Assembly: GCF_009724685.1 (NCBI RefSeq)
Contig: NZ_WMEF01000011.1
Span: forward strand, 1-64,000
DNA length: 64,000 bases
Direction: 5' to 3'
From: Lysinibacillus cavernae
GTDB lineage: Bacteria > Bacillota > Bacilli > Bacillales_A > Planococcaceae
Positions within the stretch are counted from its first letter, which is position 1; each line of letters starts with the position of its first letter. The notes beneath the pieces are model-generated. The model saw nothing but the letters and a program-made list of their open reading frames with translations, was not told where the DNA came from and ran no database searches. The position numbers and the translations under genes were made by a program. This document shows positions 57,347-64,000 of the stretch, piece after piece.

Positions 57347-57400
57347 TTTTCGCCACGCTCCTAGTTCCGGTTTTTATGTATAAAGTTGTATGTTAAAAAC

Positions 57401-57422
57401 GCTCTCCACATTTGCAGAGAGC
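57401..57422 (-). terminator. Terminator of the YvbH-like gene
   Basis: GCTCTC/GAGAGC stem with a 10-nt loop, followed by GTTTTTAA on the minus strand. Confidence 0.8.
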
Positions 57423-57430
57423 TATTTTTA

Positions 57431-58045
57431 TCAATTGTTCATATATAATTCAAAAATATGTGAGAAATCTTCTTTTTTGTACTTATCTTTATGATCGATC
57501 ATCCAAGTATTCGCAAAGCGAGTAATTTCCTCGAATGACGCGGATGGAGAAATGTTGTCATTGCCAATCCTGCCAAGCGATGACGAAGCAATGTTTAAGC
57601 TTTTTTCTGCTACCTCTAACTTATAGGCATTGTGCTTTTGCTCGTAGCTAATGGCGTGTAGTGCTTTATATAAATCTTTAATGTCATCAATAAAGCGTTT
57701 ATGGATGTCGATAGATAGTGGAGAATTGCCGATTGTAAACTTAATTTCGACATCAAGATCGATTGTTCCTGCTGTTTCGAGAAAAACATCTGTAATAGAA
57801 TACATAGAAAAATCATAGCGTCGTAGTAATCGTTTCTTACTCATGGCACTTTCGCCATCTACATGAATAATGGCACGATTTGTAAAGCAATACTCATCTG
57901 CCTTCGTTTTAATTAAAAAATAAATTTTCTCGTCAATTTCATGAAGAATAAAATCATCAGCATCTGTTTTATCATAATCCTCTTGTGACACAACTACCCC
58001 AATATCTGAAAGTCCAAGTGCATCTGCTGCTATTTTTTTAAACAT
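57431..58045 (-). CDS. YvbH-like bacterial PH-domain protein
   Basis: Cytoplasmic protein of 204 residues similar in layout to YvbH of B. subtilis: the FKKIAADALGLSDIGVVVS opening, a bacterial Pleckstrin-homology domain (about 25-130, with KRLLRRYDFSMYSITDVFLE), and a helical C-terminal extension (about 150-204) linked to oligomerisation in that family. Function unknown. AGGAGG lies 1-2 bp before a first ATG and 7-8 bp before a second one, so I use the second (58045). It is followed by its own terminator. Confidence 0.8.
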   Translation of the reverse strand: MFKKIAADALGLSDIGVVVSQEDYDKTDADDFILHEIDEKIYFLIKTKADEYCFTNRAIIHVDGESAMSKKRLLRRYDFSMYSITDVFLETAGTIDLDVEIKFTIGNSPLSIDIHKRFIDDIKDLYKALHAISYEQKHNAYKLEVAEKSLNIASSSLGRIGNDNISPSASFEEITRFANTWMIDHKDKYKKEDFSHIFELYMNN

Positions 58046-58103
58046 CTTCATTCCTCCTAATTCGTAATACTCTTTTTACGCTTTAGTATCTGTAAAGGTT
58101 TCA

Positions 58104-58616
58104 TTACTCTCCTAAATCATCCATTGGTTGTGTATATCTGATCATTGTTTCACATTGATAGTCCGAGCACTCGAAATAGTAGGGTTCCTCGGTAACTGTA
58201 GTTGTAATTTTCACTTTATACCTAAAAGGAAATCCTTCTTTTTTGGTATACTCTCCAGTCTCCACCTGTCTAATTTGTCTTTTTTCTAATCCTTTAAAAG
58301 CTTGTGAAGCCCCTGTTAATAAAATTTGTTTCTTCTGGAAATGGTCATATTTATGATGATTAAAATAACCAGCCACACCTATTGAACAAATGAAGAGAAT
58401 AATAATAGCTAAAATCGAAATAGAGTTTGTTAATTTTTTATTATTCGATGTTACTCCAATAATAAAAAGACTAATCATCACGGAAGTGAAACTATAAATG
58501 GCTGTAAATATAAGTGTCGGCTTTGCATTTAAGGGCATTTGATAAATAAACAAGATAAATACAAACACAACAAGTAAAACAATCCAAATAGGAATGAGTA
58601 TTCTTTTTGATGTCAT
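58104..58616 (-). CDS. Small membrane protein of unknown function
   Basis: Protein of 170 residues with three predicted helices in the first 90 residues (IPIWIVLLVVFVFILFIYQM, PTLIFTAIYSFTSVMISLFI, ISILAIIILFICSIGVAGYF) and a soluble C-terminal half rich in charged residues with two Cys (YYFECSDYQCETM) that could pair or bind metal. I do not recognise a family. The start follows GGGG by nine bp; a GTG five codons earlier lacks a site. It may be cotranscribed with the YvbH-like gene 59 bp downstream. Confidence 0.6.
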   Translation of the reverse strand: MTSKRILIPIWIVLLVVFVFILFIYQMPLNAKPTLIFTAIYSFTSVMISLFIIGVTSNNKKLTNSISILAIIILFICSIGVAGYFNHHKYDHFQKKQILLTGASQAFKGLEKRQIRQVETGEYTKKEGFPFRYKVKITTTVTEEPYYFECSDYQCETMIRYTQPMDDLGE

Positions 58617-58792
58617 CTTTGTAAACCCCACATATCATTTAACCCAATTCTAGCATATACTGTATATTTATACATACAAAATCTTACATAAATACGATTC
58701 AATGTAGTATCTTCATTTCCTCTTTCCAGTACATTTCATTTATAATGATTGTCAGTAAAAGATTCTTTTAAATAGAAAGGTCGTGTGAACAA

Positions 58793-59515
58793 GTGCAAGA
58801 ACCAACCATATTAGTAGTGGATGATGAAGCTGATTTAGCTAATTTGCTAAAATTAAGCTTACAAAAAGAGGGTTATAAACAAATTTACACAGCTGGCTCC
58901 ATTCGCGACGCTTGGACAAGCTTTCAACAAGCAAAGCCAGATATTGTACTTCTAGACGTCATGCTTCCAGATGGAGAGGGCTACGATTTATGTAGACGTA
59001 TCCGAGAAGTATCACATGTGCCTGTGCTCTTCATGTCTGCTAAAAATGAAGAAATTGATAAAATTTTAGGGCTAGCTATTGGTGGTGACGATTATATTAC
59101 CAAACCTTTTAGTCCTAAAGAGGTTGCCTATCGCGTAAAGGCTCAATTACGCAGAGCTGGCTATCAAACACAAGAGACAGCTACAAGCATTGCCGAAAAA
59201 GCACTACAGATTGGGCCGTTTCAGCTAAATGCCGATGAAACTGAAGTACATAAAGATGGGGTTTTATTGGAGTTAACAGCTAAAGAAATTGGGCTAATGA
59301 CATGCTTTATGCACAATCCTAATCGAATTTTAAGTAAAGAAACACTGTTTGAACGTGTATGGGGAGAGGATTTTTTCGGTTCCGATAATACCGTCATGGT
59401 GCATATTCGACGTTTGCGTGAAAAAATTGAGCAGGATGCCTCTAAACCTTTGTATATCACAACAGTAAAAGGGCTTGGCTATAAATTCATCATGCCAAAA
59501 GAAACGCAAGGATGA
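58793..59515 (+). CDS. OmpR-family response regulator
   Basis: Cytoplasmic regulator of 240 residues. Receiver domain with acidic pair Asp10-Asp11, phospho-acceptor Asp55 in DIVLLDVMLP, and the KPF Lys; C-terminal winged helix (about 140-235) with LTAKEIGLMTCFMHNPNRIL and NTVMVHIRRLREKIE. It starts at GTG; AGAAAGG lies about 13 bp upstream. The next gene overlaps by ATGA and is its kinase. It probably controls the convergent ABC genes, whose promoter has two direct repeats 22 bp apart, a spacing suited to an OmpR-type dimer. Confidence 0.92.
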   Translation: MQEPTILVVDDEADLANLLKLSLQKEGYKQIYTAGSIRDAWTSFQQAKPDIVLLDVMLPDGEGYDLCRRIREVSHVPVLFMSAKNEEIDKILGLAIGGDDYITKPFSPKEVAYRVKAQLRRAGYQTQETATSIAEKALQIGPFQLNADETEVHKDGVLLELTAKEIGLMTCFMHNPNRILSKETLFERVWGEDFFGSDNTVMVHIRRLREKIEQDASKPLYITTVKGLGYKFIMPKETQG

Positions 59516-60900
59516 AGTGGAAATTAACAGCGCGCTTTCTCCTTTCCGTACTATCTATTGTCATCATCGTTATTTTTGTCAATACGGCCATTTTAATGGG
59601 ACTGCTCACTTATCGGTTAGCAACTGATTCTGATGGTGCTTCTGCAACCAAAGAGGAAAACTTTGTACGGGATTTCCAGAAGTATATTGAAATAAAGGAC
59701 GGAGCGCCTTCAATAAGTACTGAGGGACTTGAACACTTGCATCATCGAAATGCTTGGATTCAATTACTTGATGTAAATGGTCAAGTTATCGATTCCCATT
59801 TCACGCCAGATCAAGCTCCTTCACACTATGCACCTATCGACTTAATTCAAGTATATAAATATAAAGAATTTGATTCTGATACTACGGTTTATGTTGGTAG
59901 TAAGGATGAGGTTAGTTACCTTATTGGCATCAAAGGTAGTGGTGTTACAAGACTTGTTATGCACGTTTCTGGTTCCTCACTCTTACAGTTCATTGGAAAA
60001 TTTGGTTTATTCATTGTCATTGCAGACTTGTTAGTAGCTACATTAGTTGGCTGGCTTTTTGGTCGTACATTAACTAAACCTCTTTATGCGATGATAGAGC
60101 GCATACATCATTTAAAGAATCATGAGCATAAGTTTATTAAAACCCCTGGTGGTGTCTACAAGCCTGTTTTTGAAAATTTAAATGAAGTATCGCGCGAATT
60201 GGCTGCGCATGAACAGGAGCGAAAGAGACTCGAGATTATGCGTGAGGAATGGATTAGTAATGTCTCACACGATATGAAAACTCCACTAGCCTCCATTCGA
60301 GGTTATGCAGAGCTATTGAATGATGAACAATTAATTCATAGTGAGCAAGCTGCGTACGCAAAAATAATAGAAAAACAATCCTTGCATATGCAGGATCTAC
60401 TCGAGGATTTAAATTTAACGATGCGTTTAAGACATCAACAGCTGCCACTCACATTAAAAAAAGTGAATATGGTGCCATTTATTCGTGAAGTTGTGATCGA
60501 TACATTGAATACACCACAATATGAGCTTGCCAATATTGAATTTGAGGCATCTACAGAAAATAGTCTCCATCAAATTGATGAGCATTTTATGCGCAGAGCT
60601 ATCATGAACTTTTTACAAAATGCCCTACTTCACAATTCGCCTGATGTATCTGTTCATGTGTCTGTTGATGATGCTACTATTACAATTTCTGACAACGGCA
60701 AAGGGATAGCAGCAGAGGATTTAGAACATATTTTTGAACGCTATTACCGAGGTACAAATACAGAAAAAACAACTGGCACTGGTTTAGGCACAGCCATTGC
60801 TAGAGATATTATCGAGGCCCATGGAGGCATTGTTACCATCAGCTCTGATGAAGGGAAAGGCACAACCGTTACCATTTATTTAAAAAAGGAGCAGCCCTAG
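59512..60900 (+). CDS. Sensor histidine kinase with extracellular domain and HAMP
   Basis: Membrane kinase of 462 residues. Helix 1 (about 8-32), an extracellular region of about 125 residues (RDFQKYIEIKDGAPSISTEG), helix 2 (about 168-190), HAMP, HisKA with the phospho-His in SNVSHDMKTPLASIRGYAEL, and HATPase (NFLQNALLHN, ISDNGKGIAAEDL, GTGLGTAIA). Kinases of canonical Bce systems lack such an extracellular domain, so if this one drives the neighbouring Bce-like ABC genes it may sense its signal directly. The start overlaps the regulator's stop. Confidence 0.92.
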   Translation: MKWKLTARFLLSVLSIVIIVIFVNTAILMGLLTYRLATDSDGASATKEENFVRDFQKYIEIKDGAPSISTEGLEHLHHRNAWIQLLDVNGQVIDSHFTPDQAPSHYAPIDLIQVYKYKEFDSDTTVYVGSKDEVSYLIGIKGSGVTRLVMHVSGSSLLQFIGKFGLFIVIADLLVATLVGWLFGRTLTKPLYAMIERIHHLKNHEHKFIKTPGGVYKPVFENLNEVSRELAAHEQERKRLEIMREEWISNVSHDMKTPLASIRGYAELLNDEQLIHSEQAAYAKIIEKQSLHMQDLLEDLNLTMRLRHQQLPLTLKKVNMVPFIREVVIDTLNTPQYELANIEFEASTENSLHQIDEHFMRRAIMNFLQNALLHNSPDVSVHVSVDDATITISDNGKGIAAEDLEHIFERYYRGTNTEKTTGTGLGTAIARDIIEAHGGIVTISSDEGKGTTVTIYLKKEQP

Positions 60901-60922
60901 TTTTCTAGTGACTGCTCCTTTT
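60883..60922. terminator. Terminator between kinase and yxeA-like genes
   Basis: AAAAGGAGCAG..CTAG/CTAG..CTGCTCCTTTT stem with a TTTT loop, usable in both directions between converging genes. Confidence 0.85.
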
Positions 60923-60924
60923 GC

Positions 60925-61284
60925 CTATTTCATTTGATCCTGCACCTTAGCAGGTAACTCATGGAATTTTACTTCATCGAATGAAGTGACTTCTGTTTCT
61001 TTTTTCACATAAAGCTTTAAGTAAGCATCATGACGTAGATTTTTGTGAGCTGAAAACTTTAACGTTTTATCTTTTCCATTTTTATCGTAAGCAGATAGCT
61101 CGTACCAATACATTTTAAAGATTTCACCGCTATCTGCCTTATACTCCTCTATCTCACCATCAGCAGTGATATGAACATAGTATGTGTCTTTATTTAATCG
61201 GTTAAAGTCTACAGTCATCAATACGACCAACCCTGCAACGAATAAGATAAACAATGCACCTATTCCGAAAAATACTTTTTTCAT
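60925..61284 (-). CDS. YxeA-family secreted/membrane-anchored protein
   Basis: Small protein of 119 residues with an N-terminal helix (FFGIGALFILFVAGLVVLMT) and an extracytoplasmic domain carrying the family pattern YYVHITADGEIEEY, YWYELSAYDKNGKDKTLKFS and LRHDAYLKLYVKKETEVTSF. In B. subtilis yxeA follows the yxdLM peptide-responsive ABC genes; here too it sits 1 bp behind the permease gene, so it belongs to the same operon. Molecular role unknown. Confidence 0.88.
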   Translation of the reverse strand: MKKVFFGIGALFILFVAGLVVLMTVDFNRLNKDTYYVHITADGEIEEYKADSGEIFKMYWYELSAYDKNGKDKTLKFSAHKNLRHDAYLKLYVKKETEVTSFDEVKFHELPAKVQDQMK

Positions 61285-61285
61285 A

Positions 61286-63160
61286 TTAATTATTCCCCTG
61301 TCTCACTATTTTATAGAACGAACGCACTGTAAAGATATAATAAATAAAGTAAATAGCTGAGTATGCAACCATCCACAGTATTACTGGCTTTGTAATATTC
61401 ATACCAAATAACTGTGAAAACGCTAGTAGCGCAAACGCACTATGCACTATGCCTACGATCAGTGGTGCACTAAAGATAACAGCCACCTGCCCTGCCACCG
61501 TCTTTAAGATTTGCTTACTATTCACACCGATTTTATTTAGTATTGCGTATTTTGCCTGATCTTCCTCAGCTTCCGTTAAAATTTTGAAATAGATAATACT
61601 ACCAGTTGCCGCTAGGAAAACGAGACCTAAAAAGCTTCCTACAAACAATAGTGCACCAACTGTTGCTAAACTATCCTCATAGCTTTGAGGAACACTAGAG
61701 AAGGATTCTTGTTGTTCAGAAGATAATTGCTTGTAAATATCTTGTGAAACGTCCTGTTGTTTCAAATCATTGTCCAATCCAACAACCTGCATTATTACCT
61801 CTTCGGCATCATTTGTAGCAGTAAATTCTTGATCATTTACAACGAGTACTGTTCCCGCTGGTATAAAGTTTAGTACGCTTTCTGTGAACATTCTCTCTAC
61901 ATGGAAGGAATCTCCGTTTTGTAGCTTAAAGTCTTCTCCCGTAAAATCATGTGAAAATCGATCGTCATAGGCTGCATCAAGTAAAACAGTAGAGCCATCT
62001 GCAATGTGCAGTTCTTGATCCTTACCTTGTAATTTCGCTAAACGATTATAATCAGATTCCTTAAGTAATGTATATTCAAAAAACGAGAATTCATTATCGA
62101 CACGTAAATTTTTCACAGACAGTGCTTCATTATATAAGACGTCTTTCTGAGAAAATTCTACTGTATCGCCTTTCCACATAAATGTATTTGGCAACATCTG
62201 ACGTACGGTTGCTTCTGCATTGTAATACATCCCGAAGACGCCACCGCCCGCTGTAATCGTTGTTGCACTTAAAATCGCAATGATCGATAAGGATTTAGCA
62301 TTTGCTCGAATTCGATACAATAGCTGAGAAACACCGATTAAATTCAAGCCCTTCCAGGACCATGATGTCGCTCTTTTTAATGCTGTTAATACAAAGACAC
62401 TCACAGTATGGAATAGAAGATATGTCCCGGCAATTGTTACGCCTATGACCATTAGTGGCGTACCTAACACCGTAAAGAACCGCCAAATTTCACTTGTAAA
62501 CATATCAGAGGCAGCTGTGTAATAACCAAATGCAATGAGAGCTGTGCCAAGTAAAGCGGCTACTAAAGAGGCACGTGGAATTTGCTCACCTTGTTTTTCT
62601 GCATGAAATAAATCAATCAACTTAAATTGATAAATAACACGATACCCTTGTAATGAAGTGAATAAAAACAGTAGTGTAAAAATACCAGTCGTATTCATTA
62701 GGGCATCCATTGAAAATGTCAGGCTTCCAACAACTTCATAGCCCATTAAACGTACTAAGATCATTAATAGACCTTGTGACATAAAGAATCCCAATACAAT
62801 ACCAAGCACTAGAGAAACAAGCCCTATTACTAAGTTCTCAAAAAAGAGCATTAAGCCAATTTTTTGCTTACGTACACCTAGTAAAGAATAGAGGGCTACT
62901 TCCTTCTTCCGTTTCTTCATAAAAAATGAGTTAGAATAGGCCATAAAGATGACAATAAAGAATAATAGCACTACTGACGACGCACTCATCAATCCTTTAA
63001 TTTGCTGAGAGGATTGTTTTAAAGCTGAAAGATCGTCATTATATTTGAGCGTCACAAACGTAAAGTAAATGACGATACTAAATACCATGGAGGCAATATA
63101 TAAGAAGTAATTCGACAAATTACGCTGAATATTTTTGCGCGCTAAACTAAATAACGTCAT
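61286..63160 (-). CDS. Bce/Yxd-like ABC transporter permease
   Basis: Membrane subunit of 624 residues of a peptide-resistance or peptide-sensing ABC transporter. It has about ten helices, FtsX domains at both ends, and a large extracellular domain between helices 7 and 8 (about 310-505), the usual BceB plan. The opening [20 protein letters not shown] is typical. Its start overlaps the ATPase gene by 14 bp, showing translational coupling. Together with the ATPase and YxeA it resembles yxdLM-yxeA of B. subtilis, which reacts to cationic peptides; the inducing peptide here is unknown. Confidence 0.93.
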   Translation of the reverse strand: MTLFSLARKNIQRNLSNYFLYIASMVFSIVIYFTFVTLKYNDDLSALKQSSQQIKGLMSASSVVLLFFIVIFMAYSNSFFMKKRKKEVALYSLLGVRKQKIGLMLFFENLVIGLVSLVLGIVLGFFMSQGLLMILVRLMGYEVVGSLTFSMDALMNTTGIFTLLFLFTSLQGYRVIYQFKLIDLFHAEKQGEQIPRASLVAALLGTALIAFGYYTAASDMFTSEIWRFFTVLGTPLMVIGVTIAGTYLLFHTVSVFVLTALKRATSWSWKGLNLIGVSQLLYRIRANAKSLSIIAILSATTITAGGGVFGMYYNAEATVRQMLPNTFMWKGDTVEFSQKDVLYNEALSVKNLRVDNEFSFFEYTLLKESDYNRLAKLQGKDQELHIADGSTVLLDAAYDDRFSHDFTGEDFKLQNGDSFHVERMFTESVLNFIPAGTVLVVNDQEFTATNDAEEVIMQVVGLDNDLKQQDVSQDIYKQLSSEQQESFSSVPQSYEDSLATVGALLFVGSFLGLVFLAATGSIIYFKILTEAEEDQAKYAILNKIGVNSKQILKTVAGQVAVIFSAPLIVGIVHSAFALLAFSQLFGMNITKPVILWMVAYSAIYFIYYIFTVRSFYKIVRQGNN

Positions 63161-63914
63161 TTACTCCACCCCCGATGCTAGACAGCACCTGCAAGATCTC
63201 TTGGAAAAATTGCTTCCTTGTAAGAGTCCCACGATGAATTTCCTTAGAAAGCCGCCCATCCTGAATAAATAGTATGCGCTGACAGAAGCTAGCTGCAAAA
63301 GCATCATGGGTAACCATCATAATGGTTGCCGCTTGAGTTTGATTTAAATCACTTAAACTTTCTAACAAATCGGTTGCTGATTTCGAATCTAATGCACCAG
63401 TAGGCTCATCGGCAAAAATTAATTTTGGCTCTGTCACTAATGCTCGTGATGAGGCTGTACGCTGCTTTTGTCCACCTGAAATTTGATAAGGATATTTATC
63501 AAGTAAATCACTTATACCAAACAATGCAGCAATCCGATCAACCCTTGCGTTTATAGCCTTTGTTGGCATCTTCGCAATAGCTAGTGGTAAAACAATATTT
63601 TCTCTTACTGTTAAAGAATCGAGTAAGTTATAATCTTGGAAAATGAATCCTAAATTATCACGACGAAAATCTGCTAATTCAGCATCCTTCATACGTGCTA
63701 AATTAGTATCACCAATAATAATTTCACCAGTCGTTGGCGTATCGATAGTTGCTAACACATTTAGCAACGTAGATTTCCCAGCCCCAGAAGGACCCATTAC
63801 ACCAACAAACTCTCCTTTTCCTACTTCAAATGATATATTTGATAGCGCTGTAAAAGTATTTGCGCCTTTGCCGTAAGTTTTTCCAACGTTTTGTACCTTT
63901 AATAATGGCGTCAT
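63147..63914 (-). CDS. Bce/Yxd-like ABC transporter ATPase
   Basis: Cytoplasmic ATP-binding subunit of 255 residues. Walker [11 protein letters not shown]-loop [16 protein letters not shown] signature [10 protein letters not shown], Walker [14 protein letters not shown] and the switch His in MMVTHDA. The MacB/BceA subfamily is indicated by the short insert-free core and the partner permease. AGAGGTGAGCGT precedes the ATG. It heads the ATPase-permease-yxeA operon, facing the two-component genes from the other side. Confidence 0.94.
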   Translation of the reverse strand: MTPLLKVQNVGKTYGKGANTFTALSNISFEVGKGEFVGVMGPSGAGKSTLLNVLATIDTPTTGEIIIGDTNLARMKDAELADFRRDNLGFIFQDYNLLDSLTVRENIVLPLAIAKMPTKAINARVDRIAALFGISDLLDKYPYQISGGQKQRTASSRALVTEPKLIFADEPTGALDSKSATDLLESLSDLNQTQAATIMMVTHDAFAASFCQRILFIQDGRLSKEIHRGTLTRKQFFQEILQVLSSIGGGVNDVI

Positions 63915-63941
63915 ATACGCTCACCTCTTCTTTCTGACTTT

Positions 63942-63989
63942 AGTATACGACCCCAAACTTACAACAAATTTGTCGCAAGCTTACAACAA
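63942..63989 (-). promoter_or_regulatory. Promoter of the ABC operon with two response-regulator repeats
   Basis: CAAACTTACAACAA (63954-63967) and CAAGCTTACAACAA (63976-63989) are direct repeats, 13 of 14 identical, 22 bp apart (two helical turns). On the minus strand they lie just upstream of a -10 TATACT (63942-63947); no good -35 is present, as expected for an activated promoter. Confidence 0.7.
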
Positions 63990-64000
63990 CCTTAAATCAT

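Overview
The window looks like chromosomal DNA of a low-GC, Gram-positive, spore-former-type Bacillales bacterium, most likely Lysinibacillus or a close relative. Supporting signs are strong AGGAGG-type ribosome binding sites with frequent TTG/GTG starts, a hutHUI operon, SLH-type and FIVAR-like surface proteins, many lipobox substrate-binding proteins, Fur/PerR/CcpA-like sites and a Bce/Yxd-type peptide-sensing ABC module. No tRNA gene, CRISPR array, prophage or complete insertion sequence was found. An rRNA operon appears to begin just off the left edge, transcribed leftwards.

Left part (1-18 kb): an SLC13-type permease; an NAD salvage set (nrtR, pncA, pncB, nadD-like) with two nearly identical 27-bp operators; the histidine utilisation genes hutH-hutU-hutI with a candidate cre site and a divergent AraC-type regulator whose receiver domain is degenerate; a PerR-boxed catalase; thiC behind a TPP riboswitch with its terminator; and an AEC-family transporter. 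An internally deleted IS1182-like transposase and a GC-rich intergenic repeat lie between two copies of the same terminator hairpin (17.9-18.6 kb).

Middle part (18.6-28.7 kb): a methyl-accepting chemotaxis protein, two secreted surface-type proteins, and between them a divergent pair made of a SARP-type response regulator and a very large hybrid sensor kinase that carries two different kinase cores.

Iron region (28.8-45.3 kb): the most striking part. It holds four stand-alone siderophore-binding lipoproteins, three cytoplasmic AraC regulators fused to siderophore-binding domains (Btr-like), two long ORFs in which an AraC regulator runs in frame into a complete lipoprotein with its own signal peptide, one PchR-type AraC regulator, one MFS transporter, one siderophore esterase and one binding-protein remnant. 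Fur boxes precede most units. No ABC permease or ATPase for siderophore import is in the window, so these proteins must share import machinery encoded elsewhere. In the two AraC-lipoprotein ORFs a Fur box, -10 element and ribosome binding site lie inside the open frame at exactly the same distance before the internal lipoprotein Met, which is residue 318 in both.

Right part (45.4-64 kb): a 1413-residue SLH surface protein with a long structured leader, a membrane diguanylate cyclase, a family III CoA-transferase, an unrecognised large protein, an HPP membrane protein, an acetamidase/formamidase with a four-Cys knuckle, a YvbH-like PH protein, and a two-component system facing a Bce/Yxd-like ABC transporter plus YxeA. 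The ABC promoter carries two 14-bp direct repeats 22 bp apart, a likely response-regulator site.
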